In this document: positions 17,093-25,881 of the stretch, in pieces | How positions within the stretch are numbered: position 1 is the first letter of the stretch | How the letters are laid out: each line of letters begins with the position of its first letter | The notes under the pieces: generated by a model | What the model saw: only the letters and a program-made list of their open reading frames with translations | The model's database searches: none | What the model was told of the DNA's origin: nothing | Position numbers and translations under genes: made by a program | Origin: Pseudomonas khavaziana | GTDB lineage: Bacteria; Pseudomonadota; Gammaproteobacteria; Pseudomonadales; Pseudomonadaceae | Assembly (NCBI RefSeq): GCF_019145205.1 | Contig: NZ_JAHSTT010000002.1 | Span: 1 to 64,000, forward strand | DNA length: 64,000 bases | Direction of reading: 5' to 3'

Positions 17093-18478
17093 ATGCGTCG
17101 CCTGTTAATCGCCTGCCTGCTCCTGGGCTCGGCACATACCTTTGCCTTTGACCGCCTGCAAGTCGAAGGCTATACCTTGCACAACGGCCTGCAACTGCTG
17201 CTCAAGCCGGGCACCGAACGCGGGCACGTAGCGATTCGCCTGGTGGTGGGCGTGGGGCTGGATGACTTCGGCTGCGAAGACAAGGAACTGCCGCACCTGC
17301 TCGAACACTTGCTGTTCAGCGGTATCGACGGCGGCGGAGAAGGCGATCTCGAAGACCGCATGCAAGCCCTGGGCGGCGAGTGGAACGCCTATACCAGCAA
17401 TGCCGATACCACCTTCGTCATCGAGGCCCCCGCGCAAAACCAACGCAAGGTGCTGGACCTGCTGCTGGCCATCCTCACCCGCACGCAACTGACCGACGCC
17501 AATATCAATGCGGCCAAGCGGGTGGTCGAACGTGAAGACGGGGGCCATTACTCCCATTTGCAGCGCCTGCTGGACCGTCAGGACCTCGGCCACAACGCCA
17601 GCAACCAACTGGCCGTCGAACTGGGCCTCAAATGCGCCGAACGCGCCGAGGCCAATCACCTGACTCGCGATCAGTTGGAAGCGGTGCGCAAGAACTGGTA
17701 CGCGCCGAACAACATGACCCTGATCGTCGTCGGTGACCTCGACAAATTGCTGCCCGCCTACCTGGAGCGCACCTACGGCCAACTCGCCCCGGTGGAGCCC
17801 AGCGAACATCGGCCGCTTCCGGAAATCCGCCACACCGCCGCCGGCCACCGCGACCTGATCCACGGCTGGGTCGGCGATGGCGCCAAGCTGCACTGGCTGT
17901 TCCCCGAGCCGGTACTGGATGACCAGCATGACGAAACTTACGACCTGCTCAAGGATTACCTGGACTGGGCGCTGTACCGGCAACTGCGCCTCGAGCACGG
18001 CTTGTCCTACGGCCCCTGGACTGAACGCGAAGTGCTCGGCGGCGTCGGCTTCATGAGCCTGAATGCCGACCTCGAACGGGAAAATCTGCCCGAAGCCGAA
18101 CAGGTGCTGCAAGACCTCAAGGCAAAACTGCTCAAGGACGGTCTGGACCCAATGGTATTTGCCCGCCTGCAACACGCGGCTATCGCACGCCAAGCCTGGG
18201 CCGTACAGGGCAACAGCGCACTGGCGGACTATTATTGGAGTGCCTCCGGTGACTACGCCGATGGTCATTTCAGCGACCCGGTCAAACGCATCAAGGCCGT
18301 GAGCCTGGCGCAAACCAACCAGGCCATGCGCGAGGTCTTCAAGCAACCGGGTTATTGGCGCATCGAAAAGCCGCTGTTGAGCTATGACGCCCTGACCTGG
18401 ATCGGCGCGGGCGTACTGGGGCTGATCGCAATAGCGTTGATTGGCGTTCGGCGTTATCGCCAACGGATCGTGGAATGA
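17093..18478 (+). CDS. M16 family zinc peptidase with C-terminal membrane anchor
   Basis: This 461-residue pitrilysin-family peptidase has a signal peptide (about residues 1-19). The inverted zinc motif is H68-L-L-E71-H72, and the third ligand Glu147 lies exactly 74 residues after it, as in the HxxEHx74E consensus, so the protein looks catalytically intact. A single transmembrane segment near residues 430-450 (WIGAGVLGLIAIALIG) followed by RRYRQR would anchor it in the inner membrane facing the periplasm. Most bacterial M16 proteins are encoded as active/inactive pairs; no partner gene is adjacent. Confidence 0.88.
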   Translation: MRRLLIACLLLGSAHTFAFDRLQVEGYTLHNGLQLLLKPGTERGHVAIRLVVGVGLDDFGCEDKELPHLLEHLLFSGIDGGGEGDLEDRMQALGGEWNAYTSNADTTFVIEAPAQNQRKVLDLLLAILTRTQLTDANINAAKRVVEREDGGHYSHLQRLLDRQDLGHNASNQLAVELGLKCAERAEANHLTRDQLEAVRKNWYAPNNMTLIVVGDLDKLLPAYLERTYGQLAPVEPSEHRPLPEIRHTAAGHRDLIHGWVGDGAKLHWLFPEPVLDDQHDETYDLLKDYLDWALYRQLRLEHGLSYGPWTEREVLGGVGFMSLNADLERENLPEAEQVLQDLKAKLLKDGLDPMVFARLQHAAIARQAWAVQGNSALADYYWSASGDYADGHFSDPVKRIKAVSLAQTNQAMREVFKQPGYWRIEKPLLSYDALTWIGAGVLGLIAIALIGVRRYRQRIVE

Positions 18479-18546
18479 GGCACCGGACCCAGGGCTAAGA
18501 CGTTATTCTGTCTGGGATTTTTCATACAAAGACTGCGAACCGCCGA

Positions 18547-19578
18547 ATGCCAAACCTGACCCACTTAATCCAGCGCATCCTCGAGCTGATGAAGCGCTAC
18601 CCAGGGGTGATTGCACTCGGCGGTTTCATCTCGGGAGTGGGCAGCTTCATTCTGGTGGACCGCCAGCAAGGCATGGCCAGCTGGATTGCGGTAATCATGC
18701 TGGTGAGCTGGCTGTGGCTGATGCTGGAAAACAGCTTCACACAGCTTTTCACCAAGCTCTTCAAGCGCGAAATCCCTGAACCACTGCTGCGCTACGCCAC
18801 CCAGATGATCCACCAGGAAAGTCTGTTTTTCGTACTGCCGTTCTTCTTCATCACCACAGCCTGGAACAGCGGCCAATCGGTGTTTACCGGCCTGCTCGGC
18901 GCGGCCGCGCTGGTGTCGATCATCGACCCGCTGTACTACAAATGGCTGGCACCCAAGCGTTCGCTGTTCCTGGCGCTGCATACTCTGACTCTATTCGCCG
19001 CATTGCTCACTGCGCTGCCGATCATCCTGCATCTGACCACTGCCGAGAGCTACAAACTGGCGCTGGGCGTGGCGATGGCCCTGTCGATTCCCAGCCTGGC
19101 CGTCAGCCTGCCGCTGCGCAGTCTCAAAGGCTGGGCGATGCTGCTGGGCGTCACCGCTGCCATTGGCTGCGCCGGCTGGTTCCTGCGCAGCTGGGTGCCG
19201 CCCGCCACCCTGTGGATGACCGAAGTGGCGATCAGCACCCAGCTGCAAGACCGCACACCCGGCGATCACCTCAAGGAAGTCACTGCCGCCCAGTTGCGCA
19301 GTGGGGGGTTGTACGCCTACACCGCGATCAATGCACCACGCGGGCTGGATGAGCGGATCTACCATGTGTGGAAATTCAACGGCCAGGAAGTCGACCGTAT
19401 TGCCCTGGATATCCATGGCGGTCGCAAGGAGGGCTACCGCGCCTGGACCCACAAGCAGAATTTCCCGGGTGACTCAGCAGGGCGCTGGCAGGTCCAGGTG
19501 CTGACCGAAGACGGGCAAGTCATCGGTGTATTGCGCTTCAAGGTGATAGACACAGCACAAGCGGACAACCCAAAGTAG
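18547..19578 (+). CDS. DUF5924 family membrane protein with C-terminal DUF2914-like domain
   Basis: This 343-residue protein has about seven hydrophobic segments in its first 215 residues. A C-terminal soluble domain (about residues 225-335) contains IYHVWKFNGQEVDRIALDI and GRWQVQVLTEDGQVIGVLRFKV, typical of DUF2914-like domains that follow membrane modules. Function is unknown. It lies 55 bases upstream of the Mla-type operon in the same orientation but with its own spacing, so a link with lipid transport is possible but unproven. Confidence 0.75.
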   Translation: MPNLTHLIQRILELMKRYPGVIALGGFISGVGSFILVDRQQGMASWIAVIMLVSWLWLMLENSFTQLFTKLFKREIPEPLLRYATQMIHQESLFFVLPFFFITTAWNSGQSVFTGLLGAAALVSIIDPLYYKWLAPKRSLFLALHTLTLFAALLTALPIILHLTTAESYKLALGVAMALSIPSLAVSLPLRSLKGWAMLLGVTAAIGCAGWFLRSWVPPATLWMTEVAISTQLQDRTPGDHLKEVTAAQLRSGGLYAYTAINAPRGLDERIYHVWKFNGQEVDRIALDIHGGRKEGYRAWTHKQNFPGDSAGRWQVQVLTEDGQVIGVLRFKVIDTAQADNPK

Positions 19579-19632
19579 ACGAGTGTGTGCTATTACGTAG
19601 CCATTGTGGATAGCCATACAAGCTCGGAGCTT

Positions 19633-20781
19633 ATGACCACTCGTACGACGGCCGGCGCGGCCCACCTTGATACGTCCATCACTCCACCTTTGCTCCGGAT
19701 TACCGGCGACTGGACGCTTGCCCACTACACCACGCTGAAGAAGCTGTCGGACAAGCTCGACGGTCAATATGACGCTGGTGCACATATCGACCTCAATGGC
19801 CTCGGCGCATTGGATACCGCGGGCGCCTCACTGCTGGTGGAGCTGCTGGGGTCGGCGCGTATCGAACACTCCGCCGAGCAGACCGATTGCAGCCTGTCAG
19901 CCGCAGACCGCGCATTGCTCAAGACGGTCTACCGCTCCCTGAATGATTTCTGCGTGCCGATCAAAGATCCGGAAGAGGCTGTCGGCATCCAAGTCCTGGC
20001 GCGCATCGGCCGTGCCGTGGACACCGTCTGGCAAGACGCGATGAAGCTGCTGGGCTTTATCGGCCTGATCCTCGAAACCTTCGCCCGTGGCATCTTGCGG
20101 CCCAAGCGCTGGCGCCTGACGCCGATGGTCGCGCATATCGAACAGACCGGCCTCGACGCAGCGCCTATCGTGGCTTTGCTGACCTTCCTGGTCGGCGCGG
20201 TGGTGGCGTTTCTCGGCGCCACGGTGCTCAAGAGCTTCGGCGCGACGATTTTTACCGTGGATTTGGTGGCGTTCTCCTTCCTGCGGGAGTTCGGCGTATT
20301 GCTCACTGCGATCCTGATTGCTGGCCGTACCGCCAGTGCGTTCACCGCACAAATCGGCTCAATGAAAGCCAACGAAGAAATCGACGCCATCCGTACCTTG
20401 GGCCTGGACCCCATGGAGCTGTTGGTATTGCCCCGGGTCCTGGCGCTGCTGGTGGCGCTGCCGATGCTGACCTTCCTGGCGATGCTCTCGGGGATCGTCG
20501 GCGGTGGCGTGGTGTGTGCGGTGGCCCTGGATATTTCACCGGCGATGTTCCTCTCGCTGCTGCAATCGGACATTGGCGTTCAACATTTTCTGGTAGGCAT
20601 GGTGAAGGCGCCTATCTTCGCCTTCCTGATCGCGGCCATTGGCTGCCTGGAAGGCTTCAAGGTCAGCGGCAGCGCCGAATCCGTCGGCGCGCACACCACT
20701 TCCAGCGTGGTGCAATCGATCTTTGTGGTGATCGTGCTGGATGCGGTCGCCGCGATGTTCTTCATGGAGATGGGCTGGTGA
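19633..20781 (+). CDS. MlaE-type lipid ABC transporter permease with N-terminal STAS-like domain
   Basis: This 382-residue permease has an N-terminal STAS-like domain (about residues 15-100; LNGLGALDTAGASLLVELLG) fused to an MlaE permease domain. The permease domain shows FLREFGVLLTAILIAGRTASAFTAQIGSMKANEEIDAIRTLGLDP in outline. It is the inner-membrane core of an MCE lipid transport system. The ATG at 19633 is chosen; a GTG 48 bases earlier lies close to the previous stop and adds a non-conserved extension. Its stop overlaps the ATPase gene by four bases. Confidence 0.9.
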   Translation: MTTRTTAGAAHLDTSITPPLLRITGDWTLAHYTTLKKLSDKLDGQYDAGAHIDLNGLGALDTAGASLLVELLGSARIEHSAEQTDCSLSAADRALLKTVYRSLNDFCVPIKDPEEAVGIQVLARIGRAVDTVWQDAMKLLGFIGLILETFARGILRPKRWRLTPMVAHIEQTGLDAAPIVALLTFLVGAVVAFLGATVLKSFGATIFTVDLVAFSFLREFGVLLTAILIAGRTASAFTAQIGSMKANEEIDAIRTLGLDPMELLVLPRVLALLVALPMLTFLAMLSGIVGGGVVCAVALDISPAMFLSLLQSDIGVQHFLVGMVKAPIFAFLIAAIGCLEGFKVSGSAESVGAHTTSSVVQSIFVVIVLDAVAAMFFMEMGW

Positions 20782-21581
20782 GTCGTCTACACCGTGCGCC
20801 CACTGAGGCGGTGATTGAAGTGCGCGGCTTGTGCAACCGCTTTGGCAGTCAGAGTGTGCATGAGAACCTCGACCTGGATTTGTACAAGGGCGAAATCCTG
20901 GCGGTGGTCGGCGGCTCCGGCAGCGGCAAGTCCGTGCTGTTGCGCAGCATCGTCGGCCTGCGGCGCCCCAGTGAAGGTGAAGTGCGGGTGTTCGGCAAGA
21001 ACCTGCCGAGCCTGCCTGAGCATGAACGCTCGCTGGTGGAGCGGCGCTTTGGCGTGCTGTTCCAGAAGGGTGCGCTGTTTTCCTCGCTGACTGTCACCGA
21101 GAACGTCGCCCTGCCGTTGATTGAACACGCCGGTCTCAGCCGCGCCGACGCCGAGCACTTGGCGGCGGTCAAGCTGGCGCTGGCCGGGTTGCCACTGTCG
21201 GCGGCCGACAAATACCCCGCCTCATTGTCCGGCGGCATGATCAAGCGCGCGGCCCTGGCCCGTGCGCTGGCATTGGACCCGGACATCCTGTTCCTCGATG
21301 AACCCACCGCTGGTCTCGATCCGATTGGCGCGGCGCAGTTCGACCAACTGATCCTGACCCTGCGCGATGCGTTGGGCTTGAGTGTGTTCCTGGTCACCCA
21401 TGACTTGGACACGCTGTACACCATCACCGACCGCGTGGCGGTGCTGGCGCAGAAGAAAGTGCTGGTGGCCGACGCCATCGATGTCGTTTCGGAAACCGAC
21501 GACGCCTGGATTCACGAATATTTCCACGGCCCCCGGGGCCGCGCGGCATTGGATGCCGCTCAATCGCTCAACGAGGTATGA
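20778..21581 (+). CDS. MlaF-type ABC transporter ATP-binding protein
   Basis: This 267-residue ATPase has Walker A GGSGSGKS (residues 45-52), signature LSGGM, Walker B DILFLDEP and switch HD. The GTG start at 20778 lies within GTGA, overlapping the permease stop. It powers the MlaE-like permease for phospholipid transport across the periplasm. It has the long C-terminus with WIHEYFHGPRGR typical of Mla ATPases. Confidence 0.93.
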   Translation: MSRLHRAPTEAVIEVRGLCNRFGSQSVHENLDLDLYKGEILAVVGGSGSGKSVLLRSIVGLRRPSEGEVRVFGKNLPSLPEHERSLVERRFGVLFQKGALFSSLTVTENVALPLIEHAGLSRADAEHLAAVKLALAGLPLSAADKYPASLSGGMIKRAALARALALDPDILFLDEPTAGLDPIGAAQFDQLILTLRDALGLSVFLVTHDLDTLYTITDRVAVLAQKKVLVADAIDVVSETDDAWIHEYFHGPRGRAALDAAQSLNEV

Positions 21582-21582
21582 C

Positions 21583-22521
21583 ATGGAAACCCGAGCCCAT
21601 CATGTGATGATCGGACTGTTCAGCGTAATAGTGGTGGTCGGCGCGATGCTGTTTGGCCTGTGGCTGGCCAAGTCCAGCGTCGACAGCGCCTTTCAGGATT
21701 ACGAAGTGATCTTCAACGAAGCGGTCAGCGGCCTGTCCCAGGGCAGCGCGGTGCAGTACAGCGGGATCAAGGTGGGCGACGTCACCAGCCTGCGCCTGGA
21801 CCCCAAAGACCCGCGCCGTGTGCTCGCACGCATCCGCCTGGCCGGGCAGACGCCGATCAAGGAAGACACCCAGGCCAAGCTGGCGCTGATCGGCATCACC
21901 GGCACCTCGATCATCCAGCTCAGCGGCGGGACCCCGCAGAGCCCGGAGCTCAAGGGCAAGGACGGCAAGCTGCCGGAAATCATCGCGTCGCCATCGCCCA
22001 TCGCGCGCCTGCTCAATAACAGCAACGACCTGATGACCAGCGTCAACCTGCTGCTGCACAACGCCAACCACATGTTCTCCCGGGAAAACGTCGAACGCCT
22101 GAGCAACACCCTGGATAACCTGCAACAAACCACTGGGGCTATCGCCGAGCAACGTGGCGATATCAGGGTGGTGATGCAACAACTGATGCAGGTGAGCAAA
22201 CAGGCCGGTGCCGCCCTTGAGCAAACTACCGTGCTGATGCGCAGCGCCAATGGCCTGCTCAACGAGCAAGGCAAGCAGGCCTTTGGCAGCGCCGAGCGGG
22301 CGATGAAATCCCTGGAGCAAAGCACCGCCACCATCAATACCTTGCTGACCAACAATCAGGACTCGGTAAACAGCGGCATGCAGGGTCTTAACGAATTGGC
22401 GCCGGCGGTGCGAGAACTGCGTGAAACCCTTGGCTCGCTGCGCGCCATTTCCCGCCGCCTGGAAGCCAACCCCAGCGGTTACCTGCTGGGCAGTGACAAG
22501 AACAAGGAGTTCACGCCATGA
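21583..22521 (+). CDS. MlaD-type MCE substrate-binding protein
   Basis: This 312-residue protein has one N-terminal membrane anchor (about residues 8-30; MIGLFSVIVVVGAMLFGLWLA). An MCE domain follows (about residues 40-120; GLSQGSAVQYSGIKVGDVTSL, then IKEDTQAKLALIGITGTSIIQL). A long helical tail extends to the C-terminus and is probably a coiled coil forming a needle or barrel. It starts one base after the ATPase stop and ends overlapping the lipoprotein gene (ATGA). It is longer than classical MlaD (about 180 residues), closer to YebT/PqiB-like or LetB-like single-MCE forms with helical tails. Confidence 0.9.
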   Translation: METRAHHVMIGLFSVIVVVGAMLFGLWLAKSSVDSAFQDYEVIFNEAVSGLSQGSAVQYSGIKVGDVTSLRLDPKDPRRVLARIRLAGQTPIKEDTQAKLALIGITGTSIIQLSGGTPQSPELKGKDGKLPEIIASPSPIARLLNNSNDLMTSVNLLLHNANHMFSRENVERLSNTLDNLQQTTGAIAEQRGDIRVVMQQLMQVSKQAGAALEQTTVLMRSANGLLNEQGKQAFGSAERAMKSLEQSTATINTLLTNNQDSVNSGMQGLNELAPAVRELRETLGSLRAISRRLEANPSGYLLGSDKNKEFTP

Positions 22522-23129
22522 AGCGTGTTTACCCAATGATCGCCCCTATCGTCCTGGCCCTGGTCAGTGGATGTTCGATCCTGCCCAAGCCGGACCCTTC
22601 AGACGTGTACCGCCTGGTGTCCACTCAACCCACCACCCAAGGCGCGCCGGTGAGTTGGTCACTGCGCGTGGCCAAACCCCAGACCAGCGAGTTTCTCGAC
22701 AGTCCACGCATTGCCGTGGTGCCTGACGGCAACCTGATCAGCAGCTATACGAACTCACGCTGGAGCGATCCGGCGCCGGTGCTCTTACGCAACCGCCTGC
22801 TGGACGGCTTCCAACGCGATGGGCGAGTGACGTTGTTGAGTACCGACGAGACAAACCTGCAAGCCGACTATGAGCTGGGCGGGCAGTTGCAGGCATTTCA
22901 GAGTGAGTACAGTGGCAAAGCGGTAGACGTCGTGATTCGCCTCGACGCACGGTTGGTGCGCGGCAGTGACCAGAGGATTATTGCCAGTCGGCGGTTTGAG
23001 GTAAGACAGCCAGTGGGTGACACCAAGGTGCCCGCGGTGGTGGCAGCCTTTGGCAAGGCGGGGGATCAGTTGAATGGGCAGGTGGTGAATTGGGTGGTGC
23101 AGCAGGGCAAGGTTTCCTCTAAACGCTGA
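22518..23129 (+). CDS. PqiC/ABC-type transport auxiliary lipoprotein
   Basis: This 203-residue lipoprotein has lipobox LVSGC (Cys19) and the ABC-transporter-auxiliary (DUF330/PqiC) fold: PRIAVVPDGNLISSYTNSRWSDP, then LLRNRLLDGFQRDG. It probably sits in the outer membrane and docks the MCE protein, completing a four-gene permease-ATPase-MCE-lipoprotein operon with overlapping stops and starts. Confidence 0.9.
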   Translation: MKRVYPMIAPIVLALVSGCSILPKPDPSDVYRLVSTQPTTQGAPVSWSLRVAKPQTSEFLDSPRIAVVPDGNLISSYTNSRWSDPAPVLLRNRLLDGFQRDGRVTLLSTDETNLQADYELGGQLQAFQSEYSGKAVDVVIRLDARLVRGSDQRIIASRRFEVRQPVGDTKVPAVVAAFGKAGDQLNGQVVNWVVQQGKVSSKR

Positions 23130-23136
23130 CGGCCTC

Positions 23137-23208
23137 ATCGGGAGCAAGCCCCCTCCCACATTTTGAACGCATTCGCAGATCAAGTGTAGGAGGGGGCTTG
23201 TCCCCGAT
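23137..23208. repeat. REPIN, GTGGGAGGGGGCTTGC type (degenerate)
   Basis: An inverted pair lies between the convergent lipoprotein and SpmAB genes, with ATCGGGAGCAAGCCCCCTCC starting at 23137 and AGGAGGGGGCTTGTCCCCGA ending at 23207. The right copy has TA in place of TG before GGAGG and TCCCC in place of CTCCC, so it is diverging. It ends 14 bases from the stop of the next gene and might fold as a shared terminator. Confidence 0.85.
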
Positions 23209-23221
23209 AGCAATCTAAGGC

Positions 23222-24451
23222 TTAACCGAAGAACCAGTAGCACACCGAGATAGCCGCCACGACACCGGCAAACTCCGCCAGCAATGCACAGCCCACCGCA
23301 TGCCGCGCCCGCTGGATGCCCACCGAGCCGAAATAAACCGCCAACACATAAAACGTGGTTTCAGTACTGCCCTGAATCGTCGCCGCCACCAACGCCGGGA
23401 AGCTATCCACCCCCTGGGTCTGCATGGTCTCGATCAGCATCGCCCGCGCCGCACTGCCGGAGAATGGCTTGACCATCGCCGTTGGCAGCGCGTCGACAAA
23501 GCGCGTATCCATGCCGGTCCAGGCCACTACATGGCGAATCCCCTCCAGGCCGAAATCCAAGGCCCCCGAAGCACGCAGCACGCCAACGGCACACAGCATC
23601 GCCACCAGGTAGGGCAGCAGGTTCTTGGCAACGTCAAAGCCTTCTTTGGCACCTTCGACAAAAGCCTCGTACACCTTGACCTTGCGCAGGGCGCCGATCA
23701 CCAGAAACAACATGATCAAGCCAAACAGCGTGAGGTTGCCCAGGATCGACGACAAACCGGCCAGCGCCGTGGCCGACAGGGTCGCCAGCAGCGCCATGAA
23801 GCCGCCCAGTATCAATGCTCCGGGAATCAGGTAGGCCAGCACCACCGGGTCCCACAGCCGCAGGCGCTGCATCACCGCCACCGACAGCAGGCCCACCAGG
23901 CTCGACGCGCTGGTGGCCAGCAGGATCGGCAGGAACACCAGGGTCGGGTCTGCGGCGCCTTGCTGGGCGCGGTACATGAAGATGGTCACCGGTAACAGCG
24001 TCAGCGAGGACGCGTTTAGCACCAGGAACAGGATCTGCGCGTTACTCGCCGTGTTGGGGATCGGATTGAGTTCCTGCAGCGCCTTCATGGCCTTCAAGCC
24101 GATGGGTGTGGCGGCGTTGTCCAGACCCAGGCCGTTGGCAGCGAAGTTGAGGGTGATCAAGCCGATGGCGGGGTGGCCGGCGGGCACCTCCGGCATCAGG
24201 CGGCGAAACAGCGGGCCAAGGGCCTTGGCCAGCCAGTCGACGATCCCGGCTTTTTCGGCGATGCGCAAAAAGCCCAGCCACAGGGTCAGGGTGCCGAACA
24301 GCAGCACCATGACTTCCACCGACAATTTGGCCATGGCGAAAATGCTTTCCACCATTGCGGCGAAAATCCCGGCGTTACCGCCCACCAGCCATTGCGCCAG
24401 TGCTGACACCATTGCCACGACAAAGAAGCCAAGCCACAGGCCATTGAGCAT
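23222..24451 (-). CDS. Fused SpmA-SpmB nucleoside-recognition membrane protein
   Basis: This 409-residue protein with about ten membrane segments joins the two halves known as SpmA (about residues 1-200; LNFAANGLGLDNAATPIGLKAMKALQ) and SpmB (about residues 215-405; KPFSGSAARAMLIETM, then QGSTETTFYVLAVYFG). In Bacillus these are separate spore maturation proteins, but the fused form is common in non-sporulating proteobacteria, where it is annotated as a nucleoside-recognition protein of unknown substrate. It follows gltP on the same strand after a hairpin. Confidence 0.85.
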   Translation of the reverse strand: MLNGLWLGFFVVAMVSALAQWLVGGNAGIFAAMVESIFAMAKLSVEVMVLLFGTLTLWLGFLRIAEKAGIVDWLAKALGPLFRRLMPEVPAGHPAIGLITLNFAANGLGLDNAATPIGLKAMKALQELNPIPNTASNAQILFLVLNASSLTLLPVTIFMYRAQQGAADPTLVFLPILLATSASSLVGLLSVAVMQRLRLWDPVVLAYLIPGALILGGFMALLATLSATALAGLSSILGNLTLFGLIMLFLVIGALRKVKVYEAFVEGAKEGFDVAKNLLPYLVAMLCAVGVLRASGALDFGLEGIRHVVAWTGMDTRFVDALPTAMVKPFSGSAARAMLIETMQTQGVDSFPALVAATIQGSTETTFYVLAVYFGSVGIQRARHAVGCALLAEFAGVVAAISVCYWFFG

Positions 24452-24504
24452 CAGTTAAATCCCCCGAAAGATGGGGCGAATGATAACGGGGCTGGCAGAA
24501 ACGA

Positions 24505-24530
24505 CAAACCCCGGAATTATCCGGGGTTTG
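24505..24530 (-). terminator. Hairpin between gltP and the SpmAB gene
   Basis: CAAACCCCGGA at 24505-24515, loop ATTA, and TCCGGGGTTTG at 24520-24530 form a perfect 11-bp stem just downstream of gltP on the minus strand. The following minus-strand sequence (TCGTTTC) is only moderately T-rich. Confidence 0.75.
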
Positions 24531-24549
24531 TGTCAGCGCAATCGAGCGA

Positions 24550-25881
24550 TCAGCCGCGAGTGATCTCGCCGGCCGGCAGCGCTTCCTTGCTGCGCCAGTG
24601 CGGCAGGGAATTCCAGTAGCGCTCGCCCTTGGCATCGTCGTACATGCCTTCCCAGCGAGAGATAACCAGTACGGCCAAGGCATTCCCGATCACGTTCAGT
24701 GCAGTACGCGCCATGTCCATCACACGGTCGACACCGGCAATGAACGCCAAGCCTTCCAGCGGGATGCCCACACTGCCCAAGGTGGCCAGCAGTACCACGA
24801 AGGACACGCCCGGCACGCCGGCGATGCCTTTGGAGGTCACCATCAGGGTCAGGACCAGCATCAGTTGCTGGCCGATCGACAGGTCGATGCCATACAGCTG
24901 TGCGATAAAGATCGCGGCGATGCTTTGGTACAGGGTTGAACCGTCGAGGTTGAACGAGTAACCGGTCGGCACCACGAAGCTGCAGATCGCCTTCGGCGCG
25001 CCGTAGGCTTCCATCTTCTCGATCACACGTGGCAATACGGTTTCGGAACTGGCAGTGGAGTACGCCAGCACCAGCTCATCCTTGAAGATGCGCATCACTT
25101 TCAGGATCGAGAAGCCAAACAGGCGGGCGATCAAGCCCAGTACCGCAAAGGCAAAGAACAGGATGGCCACATAAACCAGGATCACCAGCTTGGCCAGCGG
25201 CAGCAGGGAGGCAAAGCCGAAGTTGGCGACGGTCACCGCGATCAGCGCAAACACGCCGATAGGCGCGTACTTCATGATCATGTGGGTAACTTTGAACATG
25301 CTCTCGGAAACGCCCTGGAACATGGTCACCAACGGCTCGCGCAGCTCAGGCTTGAGGCTCGACAAGCCCAGGCCGAACAGCACGGAGAAGAAGATGATCG
25401 GCAGCATCTCGCCACGGGCCACCGCTGCAAAGATATTCGATGGGATCAGGTTGAGGATGGTTTCGATAAACGCGTGTTCATGCTGCACCTCGGCGGCGGT
25501 CGCCTGGTACTTGGAGATATCGACGGTACCCAAGGTACTCATATCGATGCCGGCGCCGGGGTGGAACAGGTTGGCCAGCAACAGGCCGACCACGATGGCG
25601 ATGGTGGTGACCACTTCGAAGTAAAGGATGGTTTTGACGCCGATACGTCCGAGCTTTTTCGCATCGCCTACACCGGCAATGCCGACGATCAGCGAGGAAA
25701 TCACAATCGGGATCACGATCATCTTGATCAGGCGGATAAAGATATCGCCTGCCGGCTGCAACACATTGCTGATCCACCAGGCCTTTTCAGCACTGAAATG
25801 GTTGAGCACTGCACCGATTGCGATCCCCAGTACCAAACCGATGAGGATCTGCCAGGCGAGGCTTAGCTTTGCCTTCTTCAT
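24550..25881 (-). CDS. gltP: Glutamate/aspartate:proton symporter
   Basis: This 443-residue member of the dicarboxylate/amino acid:cation symporter family has about eight membrane helices and the substrate-binding signatures. These include the serine-rich reentrant segment AYSTASSETVLPRVIEKME, VVPTGYSFNLDGSTLYQ and TSKGIAGVPGVSFVVLLAT. The overall sequence, beginning LAWQILIGLVLGIAIGAVLNH, resembles E. coli GltP closely. It is preceded by a long gene-free region that probably holds its promoter. Confidence 0.92.
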   Translation of the reverse strand: MKKAKLSLAWQILIGLVLGIAIGAVLNHFSAEKAWWISNVLQPAGDIFIRLIKMIVIPIVISSLIVGIAGVGDAKKLGRIGVKTILYFEVVTTIAIVVGLLLANLFHPGAGIDMSTLGTVDISKYQATAAEVQHEHAFIETILNLIPSNIFAAVARGEMLPIIFFSVLFGLGLSSLKPELREPLVTMFQGVSESMFKVTHMIMKYAPIGVFALIAVTVANFGFASLLPLAKLVILVYVAILFFAFAVLGLIARLFGFSILKVMRIFKDELVLAYSTASSETVLPRVIEKMEAYGAPKAICSFVVPTGYSFNLDGSTLYQSIAAIFIAQLYGIDLSIGQQLMLVLTLMVTSKGIAGVPGVSFVVLLATLGSVGIPLEGLAFIAGVDRVMDMARTALNVIGNALAVLVISRWEGMYDDAKGERYWNSLPHWRSKEALPAGEITRG

